Positions 17,802 to 25,515 of a stretch of 64,000 nt of DNA are shown one piece after another. Below the pieces are notes generated by a model. It saw nothing but the letters and a program-made list of their open reading frames with translations. It did not search any database and was not told the origin of the DNA. The position numbers and the translations under genes were made by a program. Source of the stretch: Paraburkholderia dioscoreae (lineage in GTDB: Bacteria > Pseudomonadota > Gammaproteobacteria > Burkholderiales > Burkholderiaceae); assembly GCF_902459535.1 (NCBI RefSeq), contig NZ_LR699553.1, positions 1,984,001 to 2,048,000 of the forward strand, written 5' to 3'. Numbering within the stretch: the first letter of the stretch is position 1; each line of letters starts with the position of its first letter.

Positions 17802-18655
17802 ACGTGCCCGAACTGAGCTTTGACGATGTCGTGCAGCCCACATGGAATGTGTCGCCGCGCGTGCGCGCGCTCGTCACCACGCGTAACGGTGGCGTGAGTG
17901 ACGCGCCGTTCGGCCGCTGGCACAACGGCGCGGACTTGCCCGGCGGCCTGAATCTGGGCATGAAATCCGGCGACGATCCGGCTGCGGTCGCCACCAACCG
18001 CGAACGTCTGCTGAAGCTGGCCGGCGTGAGCGAGGCTGCGTGGCTCGAACAGATTCACGGCGCCGGCATCGTGCGTGCGGAAGAGGTGCTGGCACGGGCG
18101 CGCGCGACCGGCACGCCCACGCGCGCCGATGCCAGTGTCACCGATCGCCCCGGCACTGTGTGCGTGGTGATGGTGGCCGATTGCATGCCGGTGCTGTTGT
18201 GTGACGAAGCGGGCCGTGCGGTCGGCGCGGCGCACGCGGGGTGGCGCGGACTCGCGGCGGGCATTGTCGAACAGACTGCGCAGCGCGTCGCCGAACTCGC
18301 GGAAGTGCCGGCGAGCGCATTGCACGCTTATCTCGGTCCGTCGATCGGACCCGAGGCCTTCGAAGTCGGCCCAGACGTGCGTGACGCGTTCATGAACGGC
18401 GTCGGCGGCGCGCAACGCGATGCTACCGCAAGCGCATTCGTCGAGCATCCGCGCAATCCCGGTAAATATCTCGCCGATCTGCCGGCGCTGGCGCGTTTGC
18501 GTCTGCAGGCTCTCGGCTTGACACGGATTGCAGGCGGTGATCTTTGCACGGTCACGTTGCGCGACCGTTTCTACTCCTATCGCCGCGATCGCGAGACGGG
18601 CCGCATGGCGGCGCTGATCTGGCTGGACGATCAGGCACAGTCGATCGCGGACTGA
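17798..18655 (+). CDS. pgeF: Peptidoglycan editing factor / purine nucleoside phosphorylase, YfiH family
   Basis: Laccase-domain protein of 285 residues; E. coli homologues affect peptidoglycan quality control and have purine nucleosidase activity. It carries the conserved His/Cys/His metal-site blocks: EQIHGAGIV, VVMVADCMPVLLCDE and GAAHAGWRGLAAGIVEQT. AYLGPSIGPEAFEVG and the C-terminal FYSYRRDRETGRMAALIWL complete the family pattern. The start overlaps the rluD stop, so the two are co-translated, a pairing common in proteobacteria. Confidence 0.93.
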   Translation: MNVPELSFDDVVQPTWNVSPRVRALVTTRNGGVSDAPFGRWHNGADLPGGLNLGMKSGDDPAAVATNRERLLKLAGVSEAAWLEQIHGAGIVRAEEVLARARATGTPTRADASVTDRPGTVCVVMVADCMPVLLCDEAGRAVGAAHAGWRGLAAGIVEQTAQRVAELAEVPASALHAYLGPSIGPEAFEVGPDVRDAFMNGVGGAQRDATASAFVEHPRNPGKYLADLPALARLRLQALGLTRIAGGDLCTVTLRDRFYSYRRDRETGRMAALIWLDDQAQSIAD

Positions 18656-19179
18656 CCGACGCGAACGGCGCGCATCAGTCCGCCTTCTAATCCCGAGGCA
18701 CACACCCGCATGACGACGTCTCGCGATGTCGACGTCATGCGGGCATGCCACGTCAGAGCATTGCCGCCGCTTTCTACGAGCACGCGTATGAGGGTTTATT
18801 CGGAGGGGCCGCGCGTGTTTTGCTGCGCTGCCGGAATTCCCCGGCGACCGCGTAAATCTGCCGCATAAACGGTCCGCATACGAACGGATAAGTGCGCATA
18901 AGCCTATGCAATATGGGCGCTTTTTTCGTTCGCGGCGACCGTCAATGACACATGTCCAAAAAGGGCGATCTGCTACACAGGGAAAACGATAATTAAAAAA
19001 CTATCGCACTGCGGCAAAATCGGGAACAAGCATTGACATGCCTTGCGATGGGGAGCAAGAATGTTCCTCACGGATCCTCGTACAAGGGACAGGGCGTGAC
19101 GAGGTCGCGAGCAGTTGCTCACGTGCGCACGAACCTGCCTCTCAACCCGTCCGCAAGGACTTACCGGTCAAAAGCAGGC
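18656..19179. other. 524-nt noncoding region upstream of phaC
   Basis: No convincing gene. Around 18892-18926 an imperfect hairpin (GTGCGCATA facing TATGGGCGC) is followed by six T, possibly a weak terminator for rluD-pgeF. An A/T-rich tract at about 18980-19010 lies just upstream of a good sigma-70 promoter at 19033-19062. The remaining roughly 115 nt to the chosen phaC start would be its leader. Confidence 0.6.
19033..19062 (+). promoter_or_regulatory. Candidate sigma-70 promoter of the pha operon
   Basis: A perfect -35 TTGACA (19033-19038), an 18-nt spacer and the -10 AAGAAT (19057-19062), with an A/T-rich stretch upstream that could act as an UP element. As I recall, the Cupriavidus necator phaC promoter has the same layout, TTGACA-N18-AACAAT. 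Confidence 0.6.
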
Positions 19180-21108
19180 ATGGCAGCATCACATTCCTCA
19201 GCTTCCCCCAAGACGGACTCCGCGACGGAGCACACGCAGCAGGCCGGTACGAGCGGTGCAGCGCCGGCCCCAGGGATGCAACAGTTATTCGACGCCTGGA
19301 TGGGCGCCTGGAGTTCGCTTGGCACGCAGCCCGGCAGTAACGGCATGCCTTTCCCTGTGCCTCAAATGCCGCCGCTTCAAATGCCGTTCCAGATGTCGCA
19401 AACAGGTCTGCCGCAGATTCCGTCGTTTCCCGGCATGCCGGACTTCGCCAAACTCGCGGCGGGATCGATGCCGGCCATGCCGTCCTTCGCCGGACTGAAC
19501 ATTCCGAGCGCTGCGATTCCCTCCGAGCGACTGCAGAAACTTCAGGCCGACTATTCGCGCGAGGCGATGGAGTTGATCCAGCAGGCCACTACGTCCGCGA
19601 CCAAAGCACCTGAACTCAAGGACCGCCGCTTCAGTTCCGACGCGTGGAGTTCGGCACCGGCGTATGCATTCACCGCCGCCTGGTATCTGTTGAACGCGCG
19701 CTATCTGCAGGAAATGGTCGACGCGCTCGACATTGAACCCAAGGTGCGCGAGCGCATCCGTTTCGCTGTCCAGCAGTGGACGGCGGCGGCATCGCCAAGC
19801 AACTTCTTCGCATTGAATCCGGAAGCGCAAAAGACTTTGCTGGACAGCAAGGGTGAGAGCTTGCGCCAGGGCGTGATGAACCTGCTCGGCGATTTGCAGC
19901 GCGGCAAGATCTCGCAGACCGACGAATCGCGTTTCGTGGTCGGCGACAATCTCGCGAACACCGAAGGCTCGGTCGTGTTCGAAAACGAGCTGATGCAGTT
20001 GATCCAGTACAAGCCGCGCACGGCGAGCGTGCGCGAGCGGCCGCTGCTCATCGTGCCGCCTTGCATCAACAAGTTCTACATTCTCGATCTGCAACCGGAA
20101 AATTCGCTGGTGGCCCACGGACTCGATTCCGGGCACCAGGTATTTCTGGTTTCGTGGCGCAATGCCGATCAGTCGATCGCGCATAAGACGTGGGACGACT
20201 ACATCGGCGAAGGCGTGCTCACTGCCATTGAAACCGTGAGCAAAATCAGCGGCCGCGAACAGATCAATACGCTCGGCTTCTGCGTGGGCGGCACGATGCT
20301 GGCCACGGCGCTGGCGGTGGCCGCGGCGCGCGGCCAACATCCGGCCGCGTCCATGACGCTGCTCACCGCCATGCTCGATTTTTCGGACACAGGCGTGCTC
20401 GACGTATTCGTCGACGAGGCGCATGTGAAGATGCGCGAGCAGACCATCGGCGGCCAGAACGGTACGCCGCCGGGGCTGATGCGCGGCATCGAGTTCGCCA
20501 ACACGTTTTCGTTCCTGCGGCCGAACGATCTGGTGTGGAACTACGTCGTCGACAATTACCTCAAAGGGCGTACGCCGGTGCCGTTCGACCTGCTGTACTG
20601 GAACAGCGACTCGACGAGCCTGCCCGGCCCGATGTATGTCTGGTATCTGCGCAATACGTACCTCGAAAATCGTCTGCGCGAGCCGGGTGCGGTGACCACC
20701 TGCGGCGAGCCGGTCGATCTGTCGAAGATCGACGTGCCCACCTTCATTTACGGTTCACGCGAAGACCATATCGTGCCGTGGCAAACGGCGTACGCGTCGG
20801 TGCCGCTGCTGAGCGGGCCGTTGAAGTTCGTGCTTGGCGCGTCGGGCCACATCGCGGGCGTGATCAATCCGCCCGCAAAGAAAAAACGCAGTTTCTGGAT
20901 GCTGGAAGGCGACGTCAAAACGCTGCCGGAGAACCCGGAGGAATGGCTCGATCAGGCCGCCGAAGTGCCTGGCAGCTGGTGGCCCGAATGGACCACATGG
21001 CTCGACCAGTACGGCGGCAAGAAGGTGAAGCCGCGCGCCGCTGCCGGTTCGGCCGAATTCCCGGTGATCGAGCCGGCGCCGGGGCGTTATGTGCGGCAAC
21101 GGGAGTAG
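19180..21108 (+). CDS. phaC: Class I poly(3-hydroxyalkanoate) synthase
   Basis: Polymerises 3-hydroxybutyryl-CoA into PHB at the granule surface. The catalytic triad is C368 (in GFCVGGT), D529 (YGSREDHIVPW) and H557 (GASGHIAGVINPP). The spacings of 161 and 189 residues equal those of the C. necator enzyme. PPCINKFYILDLQPENSLV and SWWPEWTTWL are further class I marks. The product has 642 residues, about 50 more than C. necator PhaC; the extra N-terminal part is Met/Pro/Gln-rich. The ATG at 19180 is chosen because it lies downstream of the candidate promoter; an ATG at 19048 would add 44 residues and is less likely. First gene of phaC-phaA-phaB. Confidence 0.96.
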   Translation: MAASHSSASPKTDSATEHTQQAGTSGAAPAPGMQQLFDAWMGAWSSLGTQPGSNGMPFPVPQMPPLQMPFQMSQTGLPQIPSFPGMPDFAKLAAGSMPAMPSFAGLNIPSAAIPSERLQKLQADYSREAMELIQQATTSATKAPELKDRRFSSDAWSSAPAYAFTAAWYLLNARYLQEMVDALDIEPKVRERIRFAVQQWTAAASPSNFFALNPEAQKTLLDSKGESLRQGVMNLLGDLQRGKISQTDESRFVVGDNLANTEGSVVFENELMQLIQYKPRTASVRERPLLIVPPCINKFYILDLQPENSLVAHGLDSGHQVFLVSWRNADQSIAHKTWDDYIGEGVLTAIETVSKISGREQINTLGFCVGGTMLATALAVAAARGQHPAASMTLLTAMLDFSDTGVLDVFVDEAHVKMREQTIGGQNGTPPGLMRGIEFANTFSFLRPNDLVWNYVVDNYLKGRTPVPFDLLYWNSDSTSLPGPMYVWYLRNTYLENRLREPGAVTTCGEPVDLSKIDVPTFIYGSREDHIVPWQTAYASVPLLSGPLKFVLGASGHIAGVINPPAKKKRSFWMLEGDVKTLPENPEEWLDQAAEVPGSWWPEWTTWLDQYGGKKVKPRAAAGSAEFPVIEPAPGRYVRQRE

Positions 21109-21243
21109 GTTCGAGCCCGCTTATAGCCCGCTTATGGCATGGTTCTTTTCGGTGTGAACGCGCATCTTACCGAGTCAGGGCGCAAGCAGAAGGAACGAGA
21201 TTTTTTAACTTGACGGGCTGCGGCGCATTTCGCCGACTCGCCC

Positions 21244-21248
21244 GGAGG
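21244..21248 (+). promoter_or_regulatory. Ribosome binding site that decides the phaA start
   Basis: GGAGG ends 2 nt before the ATG at 21251 and 8 nt before the ATG at 21257. The second gives the MTDVVIVSAARTA start shared with C. necator PhaA. Confidence 0.8.
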
Positions 21249-21256
21249 ATATGGAA

Positions 21257-22438
21257 ATGACTGATGTTGTGATCGTATCGGCCGCCCGTACGGCAGTAGG
21301 CAAATTCGGTGGGTCGCTGGCGAAAATCGCCGCGCCCGATCTCGGCGCCGCGGTGATTCGCGCCGTGCTCGAGCGTGCCGGCCTGAAGCCCGAGCAGGTG
21401 AGCGAAGTGATCCTGGGCCAGGTGCTGGCGGCAGGGTCGGGCCAGAATCCGGCGCGTCAATCGCTGATCAAGGCCGGTCTGCCTTCGGCAGTGCCGGGCA
21501 TGACGATCAACAAGGTCTGCGGCTCCGGCCTGAAGGCCGTGATGCTCGCAGCCAATGCCATCATCGCGGGCGATGCGGACATCGTGATCGCCGGCGGGCA
21601 GGAAAACATGAGCGCCGCGCCGCACGTGCTGCCGGGTTCGCGCGACGGTTTCCGCATGGGCGATGCAAAGCTGGTCGACTCGATGATCGTCGACGGCCTG
21701 TGGGACGTCTACAACCAGTATCACATGGGCGTGACGGCGGAAAACGTCGCGAAGGAATACGGCATCACGCGCGAACAGCAGGACGCGTTCGCGGCGTTGT
21801 CGCAGAACAAGGCAGAAGCCGCGCAGAAGTCGGGCCGATTCGACGACGAAATCGTGCCGATCGAGATTCCGCAGCGCAAGGGCGAGCCGCTGCGTTTCGC
21901 GACCGACGAATTCGTGCGTCACGGCGTGACGGCCGAGTCGTTGGCAGGTCTGAAGCCGGCCTTTTCGAAGGAAGGCACGGTGACGGCAGCCAATGCATCC
22001 GGTCTGAACGACGGTGCCGCGGCCGTGCTGGTGATGTCGGCGAAGAAGGCCGAAGCGCTCGGCCTCACGCCGCTCGCGCGTATCAAGGCCTATGCGAACG
22101 CCGGCGTGGATCCGAAGGTGATGGGCATGGGCCCGGTGCCGGCTTCGCGCCGTTGCCTCGAGCGCGCGGGCTGGACGCCGGCCGACCTCGACCTGATGGA
22201 AATCAACGAAGCGTTTGCCGCACAGGCGCTCGCCGTGCATCAGCAGATGGGCTGGGATACGTCGAAGGTCAACGTGAACGGCGGCGCGATTGCGATCGGT
22301 CATCCGATCGGCGCGTCCGGCTGCCGGATTCTCGTCACGCTGTTGCACGAAATGCAGAAGCGCGATGCAAAGAAGGGTTTGGCGTCGCTGTGTATCGGCG
22401 GCGGCATGGGTGTGGCGCTGGCGGTCGAGCGCGCTTGA
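21257..22438 (+). CDS. phaA: Acetyl-CoA acetyltransferase (beta-ketothiolase) PhaA
   Basis: Condenses two acetyl-CoA to acetoacetyl-CoA, the first step of PHB synthesis. With the start at 21257 it has 393 residues, the same as C. necator PhaA as I remember that sequence. The nucleophile C88 (INKVCGSGL), H349 (IGHPIGASG) and C379 (LCIGGG) fall at the expected numbers. It lies 148 nt after phaC on the same strand, and phaB follows after a 182-nt gap that contains two hairpins. Confidence 0.96.
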   Translation: MTDVVIVSAARTAVGKFGGSLAKIAAPDLGAAVIRAVLERAGLKPEQVSEVILGQVLAAGSGQNPARQSLIKAGLPSAVPGMTINKVCGSGLKAVMLAANAIIAGDADIVIAGGQENMSAAPHVLPGSRDGFRMGDAKLVDSMIVDGLWDVYNQYHMGVTAENVAKEYGITREQQDAFAALSQNKAEAAQKSGRFDDEIVPIEIPQRKGEPLRFATDEFVRHGVTAESLAGLKPAFSKEGTVTAANASGLNDGAAAVLVMSAKKAEALGLTPLARIKAYANAGVDPKVMGMGPVPASRRCLERAGWTPADLDLMEINEAFAAQALAVHQQMGWDTSKVNVNGGAIAIGHPIGASGCRILVTLLHEMQKRDAKKGLASLCIGGGMGVALAVERA

Positions 22439-22443
22439 GTATC

Positions 22444-22480
22444 GTTGCGTGACTGAAGCCTGCTGCGTCGGTCACGCGAC
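22444..22480. repeat. Inverted repeat in the phaA-phaB gap
   Basis: The arms GTTGCGTGAC (22444-22453) and GTCACGCGAC (22471-22480) pair at 9 of 10 positions around a 17-nt loop. No T-run follows, so it is not a classical terminator. It could be an mRNA hairpin or a protein site. Confidence 0.5.
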
Positions 22481-22493
22481 AAACGGAGCGTTG

Positions 22494-22513
22494 CCGCGCG
22501 CTGAGGCGCGCGG
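22494..22513. repeat. GC-rich hairpin in the phaA-phaB gap
   Basis: A perfect 8-bp stem (CCGCGCGC with GCGCGCGG) closed by a TGAG loop, with no T-tract after it. It is stable enough to slow exonucleases or affect mRNA processing between phaA and phaB. Confidence 0.55.
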
Positions 22514-22620
22514 TTAGCGGTGGCCTCGTCGGCCGGTCGCCCGGCGGCTGCGGAGATGAAGCACAGACGAGGGGAGAGGCGGCGGTCGGCGCCTCGAAAA
22601 ACGATAATGGAGTCTAGTTT

Positions 22621-23361
22621 ATGACACAGCGAATTGCGTACGTAACGGGCGGGATGGGCGGCATCGGCACGAGCATTTGCCAGCGGCTGCACAAAGAGGG
22701 TTTCAAGGTCGTCGCAGGCTGCGGCCCGAACTCGCCGCGCCGCGTCAAGTGGCTCGACGAGCAGAAGGCGCTGGGCTTCGATTTCATCGCGTCCGAAGGC
22801 AACGTGGGTGACTGGGAGTCGACCAGGAGCGCGTTCGACAAGGTCAAGGCGGAAGTCGGCGAGATCGACGTGCTGGTGAACAACGCCGGCATTACGCGCG
22901 ACGTCGTGTTCCGCAAGATGACGCACGAAGACTGGACAGCGGTGATCGACACCAACCTGACCAGCCTCTTCAACGTCACCAAGCAGGTGATCGACGGTAT
23001 GGTCGAGCGCGGCTTTGGCCGTATCATCAACATTTCGTCGGTGAATGGGCAGAAGGGCCAGTTCGGCCAGACCAACTACTCGACCGCGAAGGCCGGCATT
23101 CACGGCTTCACGATGTCGCTGGCGCAGGAAGTAGCCACCAAGGGCGTGACGGTCAACACCGTTTCCCCCGGCTACATCGGCACCGACATGGTCAAGTCGA
23201 TCCGTCCCGACGTGCTGGAAAAGATCATTGCTACGATTCCGGTGCGCCGTCTTGGCCAGCCGCAGGAAATCGGCTCGATCGTGGCATGGCTGGCATCGGA
23301 AGAATCGGGTTTCGCCACAGGCGCTGATTTTTCGCTGAACGGCGGTTTGCATATGGGCTGA
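22621..23361 (+). CDS. phaB: NADPH-dependent acetoacetyl-CoA reductase PhaB
   Basis: Reduces acetoacetyl-CoA to (R)-3-hydroxybutyryl-CoA for PHB synthase. A short-chain dehydrogenase of 246 residues, the same length as C. necator PhaB. It has the cofactor loop YVTGGMGGIG, the structural NNAG motif, the catalytic triad S140, Y153 and K157 (NYSTAKAG), and the C-terminal SLNGGLHMG typical of PhaB. It is the third gene of the operon; phaR starts 132 nt later behind a perfect inverted repeat. Confidence 0.96.
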   Translation: MTQRIAYVTGGMGGIGTSICQRLHKEGFKVVAGCGPNSPRRVKWLDEQKALGFDFIASEGNVGDWESTRSAFDKVKAEVGEIDVLVNNAGITRDVVFRKMTHEDWTAVIDTNLTSLFNVTKQVIDGMVERGFGRIINISSVNGQKGQFGQTNYSTAKAGIHGFTMSLAQEVATKGVTVNTVSPGYIGTDMVKSIRPDVLEKIIATIPVRRLGQPQEIGSIVAWLASEESGFATGADFSLNGGLHMG

Positions 23362-23423
23362 GTCACAGGCGCGCCGCTCACGAGGCAGCGCGCTTCGGCT
23401 CAGATGGTTCGGCGGCGTCTCGA

Positions 23424-23447
23424 CTGCGCAAAGGCCCGATTGCGCAG
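23424..23447. promoter_or_regulatory. Perfect inverted repeat upstream of phaR, candidate PhaR operator
   Basis: CTGCGCAA (23424-23431), an 8-nt spacer and TTGCGCAG (23440-23447) form an exact dyad 46 nt before the phaR ATG. No T-tract follows. PhaR-family regulators are known to bind TGC/GCA-containing dyads and to repress their own genes, so autoregulation is the natural reading. Confidence 0.5.
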
Positions 23448-23493
23448 CGCGTAGGACGCCGTTTTCGCGCTCACTTGCGCTCAAAGGCGTTAC

Positions 23494-24126
23494 ATGACCA
23501 CTACTACAAAGAAAACAGCCGAACGACTGATCAAGAAATATCCGAATCGTCGGCTTTACGATACCGAGACAAGCACGTACATCACGCTGACGGACGTCAA
23601 GCAGCTCGTGCTGGATCAGGAGGATTTCAAGGTCATCGATGCGAAGAGCAACGAGGATCTGACGCGCGCCATCCTGTTGCAGATCATTCTCGAAGAGGAG
23701 AGCGGCGGCTTGCCCATGTTCTCGTCGTCGATGCTGTCGCAGATCATCCGTTTCTATGGTCATGCGATGCAGGGCATGATGGGCACGTATCTGGAAAAAA
23801 ACATCCAGGCCTTCATTGATATTCAGGCGAAGCTCGCCGACCAGTCGAAGAATCTGTACGAAGGCAAGGCCATGAATCCCGAGGTCTGGTCGCAGTTCAT
23901 GAACATGCAGGCGCCCATGATGCAGGGCATGATGACCAGCTACATCGAGCAGTCGAAAAACATGTTCGTGCAGATGCAGGAGCAGATGCAGAACCAGGCG
24001 AAGTCGATGTTCGCTACCTTCCCGTTTACGCCAGGGGGCGCGGTCAATGTGGCCGGCGCCGGTAACGCGCCGGCTAATAACCCGCAAGGCAATCCGCAGG
24101 GCAATCCGGAGCCGGAGAAGAAGTAA
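23494..24126 (+). CDS. phaR: Polyhydroxyalkanoate synthesis repressor PhaR
   Basis: A 210-residue DNA- and PHB-binding regulator. When free it represses phasin and its own gene; as polymer appears it moves to granules. The N-terminal DNA-binding domain has the hallmark RLIKKYPNRRLYDTETSTYI, followed by DVKQLVLDQEDFKVIDAKS. The second part is Met/Gln-rich and amphipathic (MQAPMMQGMMTSYIEQSKNM), fitting granule binding. The C-terminus is Asn/Gly/Pro-rich and disordered. The position right after phaCAB is the same as in Cupriavidus. Confidence 0.95.
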   Translation: MTTTTKKTAERLIKKYPNRRLYDTETSTYITLTDVKQLVLDQEDFKVIDAKSNEDLTRAILLQIILEEESGGLPMFSSSMLSQIIRFYGHAMQGMMGTYLEKNIQAFIDIQAKLADQSKNLYEGKAMNPEVWSQFMNMQAPMMQGMMTSYIEQSKNMFVQMQEQMQNQAKSMFATFPFTPGGAVNVAGAGNAPANNPQGNPQGNPEPEKK

Positions 24127-24411
24127 CGGCGCTAGGGTGATCAGGCGGGCTGGGGTTCCGGCGTTGAGGCGCCGCCCCGGAGCCTTGACCTTTGACGAGC
24201 CGGTAGCGCAGCCCTCGTGCCGAGCATGAGCGGCGCGATTGCCGACGATCGATGCCGGCGCGGTACAATCGCGGGCCGCGTGTGTGGGGCATTTTCCTCG
24301 GAGAGGGCGCTCTGGCCGCCAACTTCTCCCCATTCCGACCGCCGCTCTCATGTTTCACCGATACCCCGCCTGTCCTCAGCAAAATCGCCGCCTTTCGGCG
24401 CACGTTTCCGC

Positions 24412-25434
24412 ATGAACCGCCTTTTCCTCGCCCCGATGGAAGGCCTCGCCGACTACGTATTGCGCGACGTGCTGACCGGCATGGGCGGATTCGACGGATG
24501 CGTGTCCGAGTTCGTCCGCGTGACGGGCTCTCTGCTTCCCGGCCGTGTCTACGAGCGGGAAGCGCCTGAAGTGCTCGACGGCGGCCACACCCCCTGCGGC
24601 ACGCCGATGGTGATCCAGCTGCTCGGAAGCGATCCCGAATGGATGGCGCTGAATGCCGCCCACGCGGCCAGCCTGTCGCCGCATGGGATCGACCTGAACT
24701 TCGGGTGTCCCGCCAAGGTCGTCAATCAGCACGGCGGCGGGGCGATGCTGCTGGCCGACCCTGAACAACTGAACCGGATCGTGTCGTCGGTACGGGCCGC
24801 CGTGCCTGCCGGCATCGCCGTGACGGCGAAAATGCGCCTTGGCGTGTCCGACACGTCGCTGGCGATCGATTGCGCGGTCGCGCTCGCGGAAGGCGGCGCC
24901 GCCGCGCTCGTCGTGCATGCCAGAACGCGGGACCACGGCTACCGGCCGCCGGCTCACTGGGAATGGATCGCGCGGATCGATTCCGCCGTGGACGTACCGG
25001 TCGTCGCAAACGGCGAGGTGTGGACGGTGGCCGACTGGGAGCGCTGCCGCGCTGTCAGCGGCTGCGCTGACGTGATGCTCGGGCGGGGCGCCGTATCGGA
25101 CCCGTTTCTGGCCCTGAGGATACGCGGCCTGATGGACCGGTCCCCGTCCGACGGGGAGTGGCGGCACGTGCTGGGCCACATTGCCGGTTATCTGAGGAAG
25201 TTGCAGGCTCGCGTTGCGTCCCGTCACGAACACGGACGGGTCAAAAAGTGGCTCAGCTACCTGCAGCGCACCTGGCCGCAGGCGGCCGAGTTGCATGCGG
25301 CGATCCGTCGGCTGCAGGATTCGCATGAAATTCTCGCAGTGATCGAACGTGCTTTGGAGGGCGATAAATTAATGGCGACGCATCGATCCCCACCTTCCGG
25401 CCGACTCGCCCCGACGCATGCCGCAGCCGCTTGA
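24412..25434 (+). CDS. dusC: tRNA-dihydrouridine(16) synthase DusC
   Basis: FMN enzyme that reduces uridine 16 in the tRNA D-loop, 340 residues. It starts MNRLFLAPMEGLADYVLRD and keeps the TIM-barrel motifs of the DusC subfamily: CVSEFVRVTGSLLPGRVYER, GIDLNFGCPAKVVNQHGGGA with the catalytic Cys, VVHARTRDHGYRPPAHWEWI and VVANGEVWT. The C-terminal VKKWLSYLQRTWPQAAEL belongs to the RNA-recognition domain. In-frame sequence upstream of 24412 is not protein-like. The 285 nt between phaR and this start show no gene. Confidence 0.92.
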   Translation: MNRLFLAPMEGLADYVLRDVLTGMGGFDGCVSEFVRVTGSLLPGRVYEREAPEVLDGGHTPCGTPMVIQLLGSDPEWMALNAAHAASLSPHGIDLNFGCPAKVVNQHGGGAMLLADPEQLNRIVSSVRAAVPAGIAVTAKMRLGVSDTSLAIDCAVALAEGGAAALVVHARTRDHGYRPPAHWEWIARIDSAVDVPVVANGEVWTVADWERCRAVSGCADVMLGRGAVSDPFLALRIRGLMDRSPSDGEWRHVLGHIAGYLRKLQARVASRHEHGRVKKWLSYLQRTWPQAAELHAAIRRLQDSHEILAVIERALEGDKLMATHRSPPSGRLAPTHAAAA

Positions 25435-25515
25435 AGGCGAAAATTCAAAGACTTACGAGCGGCGGCCCTGGCGAACCGCTACAATTCAGGGTTTAACGTC
25501 TTCAAGCGGTTCCCC

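Noticed and set aside
19033..19179. Upstream extension of PhaC from a TTG at 19033 or ATG at 19048
   Set aside because: This stretch overlaps the best promoter and would place the start at or before the expected transcription start. The extra residues do not look conserved.
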